Made by a program: the position numbers and the translations under genes. This document shows positions 1-7,929 of a DNA stretch of 64,000 bases, piece by piece. The notes under the pieces were generated by a model. It was given only the letters and a program-made list of their open reading frames with translations, was not told the origin of the DNA and did not search any database. The DNA is from RACS-047 sp031553855 (GTDB lineage Bacteria > Bacillota > Clostridia > Christensenellales > Pumilibacteraceae): positions 1 through 64,000 of the forward strand of contig JAVBKW010000027.1 in assembly GCA_031553855.1 (NCBI GenBank), written 5' to 3'. Numbering within the stretch: position 1 is the stretch's first letter; every line of letters begins with the position of its first letter.

Positions 1-74
1 CATATTTAAGGTAAATATCGCTTATTCATAATCTCTGACTCAAAATCTCAAAGCTTTCCCGCATTCAAAATTAT

Positions 75-116
<42 letters not shown>

Positions 117-145
117 AGCGGCCAAATCAGACAATTTAATATCAT

Positions 146-230
<85 letters not shown>

Positions 231-232
231 CA

Positions 233-258
233 AAAACCACAAGATATTGTGGTTTTTT
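233..258 (+). terminator. Rho-independent terminator of tRNA-Tyr
   Basis: A 10-bp stem AAAACCACAA (233-242) / TTGTGGTTTT (247-256) with loop GATA is followed by T residues and lies 3 nt after the tRNA CCA end. Confidence 0.85.
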
Positions 259-300
259 CTTTTGCCTAGCACTATATATAGTAATGAGATTTTTTCTTCA

Positions 301-426
301 GTTCCCCCAAAAGTTCCCCCAAAAAAGTCTTCCGTCCATTTTTTGGACGTTGCTAAATCTCATCAAAAGTACGAAATTCCTGTTTTTACTCAAAAGTTCC
401 CCCATTTTTCCAAAAGAGTGCCCCCA
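301..426. repeat. Four GTKCCCCCA repeats, putative integrase arm sites
   Basis: Copies of GTTCCCCCA start at 301, 313 and 396, and a variant GTGCCCCCA starts at 418, all between the tRNA terminator and the end of the integrase gene. Short direct repeats at the int-proximal end of an integrated element are typical arm-type sites for tyrosine recombinases. A small inverted repeat CGTCCA/TGGACG (333-349) and the palindrome ACTATATATAGT (271-282) lie in the same interval. The rest of 259-492 holds no gene I can support. Confidence 0.55.
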
Positions 427-492
427 GTTTTCTTTTTTCAACTCATTAAAACCCACTAAAATTCGTTTTTTTAGGCTATTAAATATAACATT

Positions 493-1857
493 TTACATCT
501 CAAAATCCCTTGTTTTTGTTTCATCATCTTCATACCATTCACGCTCTGCATCATTTTCAAAGATATCGTTATTATCTTCATATTCGTCTTCAAAAATATC
601 AGTTTCTTGAGCGTCGTTTGCGTTTATATCTGTCGCGCGTTGTAAGGCCTGCCCGATACTCGCTGCGGACTTTAAATGGATGATGTTGTCAAAGTGTGCA
701 TAAATCATTTCAGTCGTATTAACTGAACTGTGACCTAGCCAATGTTGAATATCTTCCAAAGGTATGCCCTGACGTCTTAAAAGTGTTGCGCAGCTATGCC
801 GAAGATCGTGTAAGCGAATAATTTTTAAGTCGCTACCTTTAATAAGTAATTTGAATTGTTTTGTTATATTATCCGGATTCATAATATTGCCTAGCTTATC
901 TACGCAAACATACTCTGTACATTTTTTATTGTATTTTTCTCCAAAATAATTCTTATTCGTTTCTTGTTCTGTTTTAATTTTTGTCAACAGCTTGACGATT
1001 TCCGGTATGAGCGGAAGTGTTCTATAGCTCTTCTTTGTCTTAACTCTGTCTTTTTTGATTAATTTGCGTTCGCCTTTACCCGTGGATACCTTTACCACCG
1101 TATGCTTTATAGTAAGCGTATTGTAGTAAAAATCGAACGCTGACCATTTTAAGCCCACAGCTTCACTTCTACGCAATCCATAATATGCGCACATAAGCAC
1201 AGGAAACTCAATTTTCTTTCCCTTAACAAGCTCAAATAGCTTTTGCAACTCCGCGGCATTGTAATAGTCACCGATAAACGACTCCGCACGAGGTTTCTTT
1301 ACTTTTGCCGCGGGATTTACCGGAATTAAACCGTTTATAAAAGCATCTTCCAGAGCCTTCCTTATATTTGCATGGTATCGTATAACTGTATTATTCTTAA
1401 CAGTTTCGAGCCGCTCTGAATAAAATTCCTTTATATCCTTATCTGTAAGTTCGTCTAACATAATATTTTTCTTGTCAAAATGCGGCGCAATTACTTGGTG
1501 AATAATATTTTTATATGTAAAATACGTATTTTCTTCAATATTTTGTTTGTGGCCTTCCAGCCATTGTTTAAGATAGTCCCCAAAAAGCATTTTGGAAGAT
1601 TTAGCGGATATTTCGCCCTCATTAGTATTCGAAATAATATCTGTTAATGGCGATTCTTTCTCAGCAATAAATTGATTGGGATTTACATCAAATTCGGTTT
1701 TATATTTAGCAAGCATAGCTTCAGCTTTCTTTTTATTGCCTTTTGCTGCACTAATACCTGTCTTTAGCCATTTTTCTTTTCTATTGCTTTCATTGTCTGC
1801 ATAGCTGATAACAACATAGTAGAAATCTTTTTTAATTCGTAATTTGCCCGCTGCCAT
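493..1857 (-). CDS. int: Tyrosine-recombinase integrase
   Basis: A 454-residue phage/ICE-type integrase that would integrate and excise the element at tRNA-Tyr. The N-terminus (about 1-60) looks like the AP2-type arm-binding domain, followed by a SAM-like core-binding domain (about 85-190) and the catalytic domain. Catalytic residues are visible: R229 in GLRRSE, H350 and R353 in HDLRH, H376 in LGHSS and the nucleophile Y386. The last 45 residues are an unusual, strongly acidic tail ending in Glu-Met. The start overlaps the upstream HTH gene by 26 bp, indicating coupled translation. The gene is transcribed toward the tRNA, the usual int layout. Confidence 0.95.
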   Translation of the reverse strand: MAAGKLRIKKDFYYVVISYADNESNRKEKWLKTGISAAKGNKKKAEAMLAKYKTEFDVNPNQFIAEKESPLTDIISNTNEGEISAKSSKMLFGDYLKQWLEGHKQNIEENTYFTYKNIIHQVIAPHFDKKNIMLDELTDKDIKEFYSERLETVKNNTVIRYHANIRKALEDAFINGLIPVNPAAKVKKPRAESFIGDYYNAAELQKLFELVKGKKIEFPVLMCAYYGLRRSEAVGLKWSAFDFYYNTLTIKHTVVKVSTGKGERKLIKKDRVKTKKSYRTLPLIPEIVKLLTKIKTEQETNKNYFGEKYNKKCTEYVCVDKLGNIMNPDNITKQFKLLIKGSDLKIIRLHDLRHSCATLLRRQGIPLEDIQHWLGHSSVNTTEMIYAHFDNIIHLKSAASIGQALQRATDINANDAQETDIFEDEYEDNNDIFENDAEREWYEDDETKTRDFEM

Positions 1858-2047
1858 CCGACACCCCCAAACACTCAGCTAAAGACTTTTTAGATATGAT
1901 ATATACTCGACCGACTCTCGTATACTTAATATTGTTGTTTTTTAAAAAGCTATAAGCGGTATTGCGACTGATATTTAAATACTCACGTAAATCATCTATC
2001 GTCATGATATCGCGATATTTTGAAAGGTCATTTGTTATTTTTAACAT
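1832..2047 (-). CDS. Excisionase-like HTH protein
   Basis: A 71-residue protein with a winged-helix/MerR-like DNA-binding unit (MTIDDLREYLNISRNTAYSF followed by a YTRVGRVYIISKKSL wing), the form of excisionase-family proteins of ICEs and phages. The chosen ATG (2047) lies 12 nt after AGGAGG; in-frame codons further upstream have no ribosome site. It overlaps int by 26 bp. Its position directly upstream of int supports a role as recombination directionality factor, although it could instead be a regulator. Confidence 0.8.
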   Translation of the reverse strand: MLKITNDLSKYRDIMTIDDLREYLNISRNTAYSFLKNNNIKYTRVGRVYIISKKSLAECLGVSDGSGQITN

Positions 2048-2222
2048 AGCTGACCGCATCCTCCTTTTTAGCGTATTGTTTACAACTGATAATTTTTGCA
2101 CGAAATGATTGCTTGCATTCATGAATACAGGATTTACATTTTGGATTATATGTTACATTTCCAGTCACTGGATGTATAAAGAAAGACATTTCTTCCGTGA
2201 AACGTTTTGTATAATTTCTCAT
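2028..2222 (-). CDS. Small cysteine-rich protein
   Basis: A 64-residue basic protein with four clustered cysteines (CKSCIHEC, then C about 10 residues later), suggesting a small zinc-binding knuckle. A good ribosome site (GGGGAG, 7 nt before ATG) supports expression, and the 3' end overlaps the start of the HTH gene in another frame. Similar Cys-rich small proteins occur in int/xis operons of Clostridial ICEs, but I cannot assign a function. It is the first gene of the int operon, downstream of a terminator at 2291-2325. Confidence 0.65.
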   Translation of the reverse strand: MRNYTKRFTEEMSFFIHPVTGNVTYNPKCKSCIHECKQSFRAKIISCKQYAKKEDAVSYVKNNK

Positions 2223-2290
2223 TATGAGGCTCCCCTTTTTTAGTCCTATTTTGCACGCTTTTTTAGCGTTTTTTCAGCCTATAAAACGCC

Positions 2291-2325
2291 AAAAACGCCG
2301 GCTCGACATAAGTATCGAACCGGCG
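2291..2325 (-). terminator. Rho-independent terminator after the primase gene
   Basis: Read on the minus strand, CGCCGGTTCGA pairs with TCGAGCCGGCG (one G-U, 8-nt loop) and is followed by TTTTT. It separates the long accessory operon from the int/xis operon. Confidence 0.85.
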
Positions 2326-2352
2326 TAGTCACGCCTTAGAGGCTGTGTTTTA

Positions 2353-3786
2353 TTATAAATATTGTTGAGATTTTGATTCCGATTTTTGTTCCTCGCGCGG
2401 ATAAACTGTAACCAAAGCGTCGTCGATGATCTGTCCGCCGTAGGTAGTGCCGCCTCGACGTGAATCCCATTTTTCACGCATTAGCCCCGATGAACGGAAT
2501 ATCCGGTCTATTTGCGCCGGATCCTGCGTCCACCATGACAAAATGTATACAAGCGCTGAATCGGCGTGGCTATGGGAAGGCAGTCCGCAAAAATCCCCAC
2601 GATACAAAGCTTGAAATTTTGAGCCTTGTTTACTGTTACAGATTTGCCCAATCAGGTCGTTATCCGCCTGCGTTGCCGGAGTAGCCGTGTATTCCTTCTT
2701 TGGCGGACGCTTACCCACAAATTTATAGGCAATTTCAGCTATCCTGTCGGAATAGTCTTTGATTTCCCGGCTGCCGTTCAGCGTATCGCCAGTCATACAA
2801 ATGAATCGGCGGTTATCGTACATTTCGATACCTTTTTCGTCATTGCGGCGATATGAGTCCGGCGGCAGACTGCCTTTAACCAAAATGTGCAGGCCGGTTC
2901 CCGATGTAGACCGTTCCGTGTAGCTGTCCGGTATTAAATCTAAAATCTTCTTCGCTTCCGGCGATATTATTTCACCGGTATTTTTATCGACTGCATTATC
3001 AATATCGATAAAAGTAATGCCTTTTCCAAGCGCAAACACCAATCCTTTATACCTATATTTCTCCGCATAAGCCTTCGCTTGCTCATAACCCGCCCACGTT
3101 TCCGGCATATCGCTGTGAGCAAAACTTGAATCGGCAGGATTTATAATTATTTTTTTGAGTTTACCGGGCTTTTCTTTGTCAGGATAAGTTTTAAATACTG
3201 CCCATTGTTTAAGACTTTTCAACTCGTCTGGTATAAAGAGCATTCGTTGTGCATTTTGCATTCGCCGCAGCGTCGTTATTATATTCTGAGCAATTTTTTC
3301 CGCGCTGTCCCTGCTGTATATTCCGCAATATATTTCTTTGGCCTTTAGAAGCGCCCAAATTTCCTTGTCTTTTTCTTTGGCTTGCTCTGCATTTTCAATG
3401 CGTCCGGTCTGTTCATAATCATTGCCGCGCTGAATAAATAAATTGAAATTATCAAAGCTGCGAAACATAGTATCAATTTCGACGTTAAACTCCGGAGTAT
3501 TTTTCTTTCCGTAAACCATACCCAATAAAACCGGGCTGTCGGTAACAATAACTTCTACTTTACCGCGTAATACATTTATACGACGATATTGCTCGCCGGT
3601 CACGTATTTTTGATCTTTAAGAAGCTCGAATGCCTCGGCAAATACAAGTTCCTTTGCATACTCCGGCACATATTCCGTAACTATGCCTTGCTTTTTTAGA
3701 AGCGCGGTAATTTCATGCGCCGCCGTTGTTTTACCTGCGCCCGGCCCGGCGAACAGATTAACCACCAAAGTCCCGCTTTTTTGCAT
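2353..3786 (-). CDS. AAA_28/NadR-like P-loop NTPase fused to a primase-polymerase
   Basis: A 477-residue protein if started at the ATG at 3786, after AAGGGAG; the frame is open further upstream but overlaps the preceding gene. Residues 1-175 form a P-loop domain with Walker A GPGAGKTT (14-21) and a DSP motif near residue 95, as in NadR/AAA_28 nucleoside kinases. The rest matches plasmid/phage archaeo-eukaryotic primases: a TFIDIDNA acidic motif, a SGTGLHILVKG histidine motif and a C-terminal NrS-1-polymerase-like helical domain (SHSHADSALVYIL...WDSRRGGTTYG). No helicase domain is fused. Probable role: priming of ICE DNA during transfer or replication, with an unknown kinase-like activity. Confidence 0.75.
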   Translation of the reverse strand: MQKSGTLVVNLFAGPGAGKTTAAHEITALLKKQGIVTEYVPEYAKELVFAEAFELLKDQKYVTGEQYRRINVLRGKVEVIVTDSPVLLGMVYGKKNTPEFNVEIDTMFRSFDNFNLFIQRGNDYEQTGRIENAEQAKEKDKEIWALLKAKEIYCGIYSRDSAEKIAQNIITTLRRMQNAQRMLFIPDELKSLKQWAVFKTYPDKEKPGKLKKIIINPADSSFAHSDMPETWAGYEQAKAYAEKYRYKGLVFALGKGITFIDIDNAVDKNTGEIISPEAKKILDLIPDSYTERSTSGTGLHILVKGSLPPDSYRRNDEKGIEMYDNRRFICMTGDTLNGSREIKDYSDRIAEIAYKFVGKRPPKKEYTATPATQADNDLIGQICNSKQGSKFQALYRGDFCGLPSHSHADSALVYILSWWTQDPAQIDRIFRSSGLMREKWDSRRGGTTYGGQIIDDALVTVYPREEQKSESKSQQYL

Positions 3787-3811
3787 TCTTACTTCTGCTC
3801 CCTTATTCAGA

Positions 3812-4171
3812 TTACATACATTTGCTATCCCCTGTGGCGCTTTCATCAAAGTCATCGTTTTCAGGCGATTTATATTGTTCCAACTCTTCCTGAAAGTAAA
3901 ATATGGTGCTGTCAATATTATCCCAAGTACCAAATTCGCTGTCGAATTTATGCCGATAGCGGGAAACAAATATATCCAAAAATTCTTCGTCTTTCGTCGC
4001 CGCTTCGTAACCTGAATTTGCCAGATGGCTGATACAATCTTCCTCGTCGCAATCCCGCTCATAAATATCATAGATATCCATTTTTGCAGTTATAGACAAA
4101 GCTTCACCAATTGGCATATCAAGATCCTTATCTTTTAATTCTTCCAAGAGGTCTTTTACCGTTCTTATCAT
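3812..4171 (-). CDS. Acidic ICE accessory protein, unknown
   Basis: A 119-residue acidic protein with no family I recognise, predicted soluble. The N-terminus is helical (TVKDLLEELKDKDLDMP) and the body has many Asp/Glu and aromatic residues. It starts 16 nt after the preceding gene's stop with a GGAG ribosome site and sits just upstream of the primase gene in the same operon. The C-terminus is Cys-Met, one of the Met-ending proteins of this element. Confidence 0.7.
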   Translation of the reverse strand: MIRTVKDLLEELKDKDLDMPIGEALSITAKMDIYDIYERDCDEEDCISHLANSGYEAATKDEEFLDIFVSRYRHKFDSEFGTWDNIDSTIFYFQEELEQYKSPENDDFDESATGDSKCM

Positions 4172-4186
4172 TTCGACCGATCTCCG

Positions 4187-5017
4187 TTACATTGCAACAT
4201 CGTCTTCCTGATTGATATATTCGTATTTGCCGGTTTCTTCATTAAAACGATAATCTTCTTCGCCACCGAATAAATCAAAGTACAGTTCCCAAGCTTCTTT
4301 GCTATCCTCTGCAAAATCACCGCCGTCTTCATGAATTCCGTTTTGAAAGACATATTTTCCGGCATACAATCCACCCTGTTCTTCGGCATATTCATAAATG
4401 AAAGTATTGTCCGGATATTTTCCCGCTAATCTTTCAATTAAGGCGCATACTGGAGACCATGCTGTATTGAAATATGCAACCGTTTCAGTCACAACACTAT
4501 CCGCTGCGTTCCACTTCGTACCCCAATTATCATTACACCACTCGTACCATGTCATCGCGCCGAAACTTAAAACATTATCAACCGCTTTTTTCCCATAATC
4601 AAACACCGCCTGTTCGTCCATTTTCTCATGTTCTGCGCGTGATTCCAATATGCGGGCGATTTCGGCAGGAGATAAATCACGTCTGAATTTGCAGATTCCG
4701 GGGTAGTTTTCCGCATTCATCTGTTTAATAAAGCCCCATTCATTTTCTCCGAGTTTTTCCAGAATATCAGCAAACTCTTTTTCAGAAATCTTGCGTCCCT
4801 GTCCATAGTGCGCTATTGCCGGGTTTATATATGTTAGATAAAGTTCAACACAACTATCCGTACCGCCACCGCATGTAATGTTCAAAGACTCAGGCATCGG
4901 CAGAATTTTATTGAAATCAATATCACGCTCCCCATCGTTTATCTTACATATCGAATCTAAGACGTTCTCTGAATCCGGACCGTCCACAGTCAGACGATTG
5001 CTTACCCAATTTGGCAT
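4187..5017 (-). CDS. Api92/YubB-like protein (ferredoxin-like fold)
   Basis: A 276-residue protein starting MPNWVSNRLTV, the hallmark N-terminus of the DUF1281/Api92-like family found on plasmids, phages and ICEs. A conserved tail with WGTKWNA and an ETVAYFNTAWSPV-type segment also fits. The start at 5017 is set by AGGAGGAG about 6 nt upstream; an in-frame ATG 36 nt earlier lies before this site and is rejected. The function of the family is unknown. It overlaps the PP-loop gene by 16 bp, implying coupling. Confidence 0.85.
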   Translation of the reverse strand: MPNWVSNRLTVDGPDSENVLDSICKINDGERDIDFNKILPMPESLNITCGGGTDSCVELYLTYINPAIAHYGQGRKISEKEFADILEKLGENEWGFIKQMNAENYPGICKFRRDLSPAEIARILESRAEHEKMDEQAVFDYGKKAVDNVLSFGAMTWYEWCNDNWGTKWNAADSVVTETVAYFNTAWSPVCALIERLAGKYPDNTFIYEYAEEQGGLYAGKYVFQNGIHEDGGDFAEDSKEAWELYFDLFGGEEDYRFNEETGKYEYINQEDDVAM

Positions 5018-5784
5018 AGATTTTCTCCTCCTATACTTTCTCCGCATATGCAAAGCGGCCGCTCGAAACCGTGCCGCTTTAAGAATTTATCCGTTATAAA
5101 TAATTGTTCCATTTCATCCGTATTGTATTTAGGCGTCAGCTTCCAAACACAAAACTTTTCATAATATTTCAGTTTTTGCCAAAGTTCCGGATAATGCAGC
5201 CACAGCATATACCAGCTTCTTAATGATTTTTTCGGACAGAACCAACATCCCAGCCGTAAAAAATGATTATATAACGGGTTGAGCAGTCCTTCGCTTTCGC
5301 AGATCTCACGCGCTCCTGCTTCTGTAATGCCCTGTTCAATTAAAAGTGACACCGCATCAGGTTGGCAAGCAAGTCGATCTTCTTCGCCCTTCGCAAATCC
5401 GAAATGCCTTACGTATCCGGTCAGGTTATTGGATTTGACCCATTTATTGATCGGATTGATTTTCATATCTCGCTTAATCCAGCACGCCTTACCCACTGTC
5501 GGCGGAAATCCTCTGTACGGCCGTATCCAGTTTCCGCGCTTGACCGGTTGAAAAAACTTTTCCTCAAAAGTAAACGGCGCTTTGATTATCTCAAATTCTA
5601 TTCCTATAAAATCCTGCAACTTATACAGCATATCCTTCATCTGCGGAAAGTCCGCATCCTGTAAGTCCGCAAACACAACCCTGTCAATCGAAACGCCCAG
5701 CCTTTTTGCTACGATAAGCTCGGCCGTACTGTCTTTGCCGAGCGAGCAGTTAAATAAATGCTTTTTATTTTCCTTTATATACAC
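5002..5784 (-). CDS. PP-loop ATP pyrophosphatase (PAPS reductase-like)
   Basis: A 260-residue protein with the N-type PP-loop SLGKDST at residues 14-20, a later RPYRGFPPTVGKACW segment and cysteine pairs GCWFCPKK and CICGES that could bind Zn or Fe-S. The family adenylates a substrate and often delivers sulfur; relatives include PAPS reductase, DndC and phage or ICE proteins of unknown role. True sulfate assimilation is unlikely in an ICE. It is co-transcribed with the Api92-like gene. A role in DNA or tRNA modification, or in defence, is possible but unproven. Confidence 0.75.
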   Translation of the reverse strand: MYIKENKKHLFNCSLGKDSTAELIVAKRLGVSIDRVVFADLQDADFPQMKDMLYKLQDFIGIEFEIIKAPFTFEEKFFQPVKRGNWIRPYRGFPPTVGKACWIKRDMKINPINKWVKSNNLTGYVRHFGFAKGEEDRLACQPDAVSLLIEQGITEAGAREICESEGLLNPLYNHFLRLGCWFCPKKSLRSWYMLWLHYPELWQKLKYYEKFCVWKLTPKYNTDEMEQLFITDKFLKRHGFERPLCICGESIGGENLCQIG

Positions 5785-5829
5785 TTTAATCCCCCATAAG
5801 TCAAAAGCGGGGCTTTTTCAGCCCGCCGG

Positions 5830-6516
5830 TTACATCTCACACGCATTTTCACTAAAGCATCCTGCATCGTCAAATATATCGACACCGGAAACTTGCGCTT
5901 CTAAATAATCCATTATTTTCGTCAGCGTAGTTTTAAGGCTGGCAAAGTCTAACACATCTTTTTTGCCGCGCTTGCCCAGCCTGTACTCACCATGCTCCAA
6001 AAGTCCCAAACCATTCTCTATAAAAGCGTCCCGTATTGTAAACGGTAGCGGATTGCCGGCTGCGTCCATATATGCCATGCACATAGCCGGAAAACATATT
6101 TCGCTCTCAAGGACGTCTTCAACAAGATAAGTGACGGAAATGACCTGATTATCTATACGGAAAGCCAACAGATACCCGAGATACGGAATATATTCTTTTT
6201 GTTCAACGTCCCATTTTTCGTCCGGCATCTCATAGCACCATATCTCGGAATCGCCGCACTCAAATAGGTTTTGACGCGTCGCCGCTATCTGGCGTATTTC
6301 CGCATTGGTATCAATTTCATTTTCATTGTCGTCTACAATGCTGCCGGCGTAATTAATAAGATACGGGTACGTCCTTGCTATCAACCTTTCGTCAAAGGAA
6401 AAGCCAGTCAGTTTCGCTTCGAACGCTTCTGTTTCCTCGCGCTGTATATCCAAATATGACTTTCTCGGAAACAGCAAATCGAATAAATCTATTTGCAACG
6501 GATTTTTACCTTTCAT
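5830..6516 (-). CDS. ICE accessory protein, unknown
   Basis: A 228-residue soluble acidic protein. The ATG at 6516 is preferred because AGGTGGG lies 7 nt upstream; the GTG four codons earlier overlaps that site. It begins with a hydrophobic stretch (LQIDLFDLLFP) that reads like a short binding motif, and contains WCYEMPDEKW and YIPYLGYLLAFRI. I recognise no family. It lies between the methylase-helicase and PP-loop genes and ends Cys-Glu-Met. Confidence 0.7.
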   Translation of the reverse strand: MKGKNPLQIDLFDLLFPRKSYLDIQREETEAFEAKLTGFSFDERLIARTYPYLINYAGSIVDDNENEIDTNAEIRQIAATRQNLFECGDSEIWCYEMPDEKWDVEQKEYIPYLGYLLAFRIDNQVISVTYLVEDVLESEICFPAMCMAYMDAAGNPLPFTIRDAFIENGLGLLEHGEYRLGKRGKKDVLDFASLKTTLTKIMDYLEAQVSGVDIFDDAGCFSENACEM

Positions 6517-6538
6517 TTTTTCACCCACCTAAACTACC

Positions 6539-7818
6539 TTACATATAGCCAGCCTCTTGAAATTCACGTTCACCGCTATCGTAAATCCGGCCTTCCCCGG
6601 CTTCGCCGTCGTTCTCGTCCTCGTCGCCGCTTTCCTCGTCTTTTACCTCATTTTGAAATTTTGTATCATCGATCACGGCTTCCACCTCAGTTTTATCAAG
6701 ATTAAGCTCTGCATTTATTTTTTCCAGTTCCAGCGTAAGCTCGGTCAGTTTTTCGGCGTGTTCAAACGGCTTGGAAAGTTCGGCATTTGCCGCTTCCGTT
6801 TCCGCTACGCAGGTTTGCAGACGCTCATTAGCAGATTTCAGATTTTCCTCAAAGCGTTCCATAAGGTTGTCTATTCTCGTAAGTGTTCCGATAGCGCTGT
6901 TGGATACATCTAACCGGTGATCGCCGTTGCCGCGCACAGAAGCCGTCCGATTGTCCAGCATAACAAGCTGGTTAGGAATGATTTGAAAGCCTTGGTATAC
7001 CGCAACCACCTTATCCACGTTAGCGCTTGAAAGCAGCAGTTTATGCAACAATTCGGCAGCGTCCTTCTTTTCCGTATACGGCTTGCCGCCTATCATGATC
7101 ACGAAGTTCTCGCCCGTACTCCCGTTACGTAAAGCAATATCCTTCTCAATTTCTTCAATACGCTTGGAATTTTTTTCAATCGCCTGCGGCAATTCTCTTA
7201 CCACTTTATCCTGCAAACCGTATCGGTTAAAGCGGTACTGCCGTTCTAATACCTGCATATCGCCGATTGCAAGCTCAACTTCATGCTTACGCTTTATAAG
7301 CGGATTAGCGGACGTGATCGCCTTGATTTCCGCATAGGTTAAGGCGGTTTCATCAATGTCCTGCGCTTCTCGCACAGTCAATTCCCCGCGGTTGATCTGC
7401 GAAATAAAGCGCTGTTTGTTCTCTAAAATTTGGTACATATACGCATCGAAGGTGCGCTCCGTAACATAGGTAAAAATATCAATCTCAGGGTTTTCATTGC
7501 CCTGCCTTATTCCCCTGCCTTCACGCTGTTCAAGATCCCTTGGACGGTACGGCGTATCCAAATGGTGTAAAGCCACAATTTTATTCTGAACGTTCGTACC
7601 CGCGCCCATTTTTTCCGTGCTGCCGAGCAATATCCTGATTGAACCTGCGCGGACGTTATCGAAAAGGGCTTGCTTGGCAACGTCGTTTTCGGCGTCGTGA
7701 ATAAAGGCGATCTCGTTCTTCGGTACACCCAACTGCACAAGCGTAGCCTTAACATGGTTATATACGTCAAAATTCTTGTCGGGATCGTACTCGTCGGATG
7801 AACACTTGGGCGTAGACA
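6539..7818 (-). CDS. Methylase-helicase, exon 2 (C-terminal helicase half)
   Basis: This is the 3' exon of the large ICE methylase-helicase. Joined to exon 1 it restores FCD-LSTPK, and the combined coding length is 5925 nt (1974 residues). It carries the second SNF2/DEAH-type RecA lobe: ILLGSTEKMGAGTNVQ, then the arginine-finger motif REGRGIRQGN, then a long coiled coil with an acidic tail ending Gly-Tyr-Met. An ATG inside intron domain VI opens the same frame, but nothing suggests it is used. Without splicing, the helicase motifs of the two exons would be separated. Confidence 0.9.
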
Positions 7819-7866
7819 ATAGCGATAGGTAAGGTATTGATGTTATCTCCACCTTTTCCCCCGCCC

Positions 7867-7900
7867 AAAACCGTGCGTGAACCTTTCAGCTCACACGGCT
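7867..7900 (-). ncRNA. Group II intron domain V
   Basis: The 34-nt catalytic hairpin begins AGCCGTGTGAGC and ends TTCACGCACGGTTTT, with the catalytic AGC triad and a GAAA-type tetraloop. It starts 29 nt downstream of the maturase stop codon and 81 nt before the 3' splice site, the standard arrangement. Confidence 0.9.
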
Positions 7901-7929
7901 TGCCATCAAAGGTAAATAGCATAAACATA

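Noticed and set aside
301..426. Repeats as a CRISPR array
   Set aside because: The repeat is only 9 bp with irregular spacing and no cas genes; arm-type integrase sites fit better.
2255..2275. Second terminator-like hairpin ACGCT/AGCGT followed by T on the plus strand
   Set aside because: Stem of only 5 bp, and no plus-strand gene ends there.
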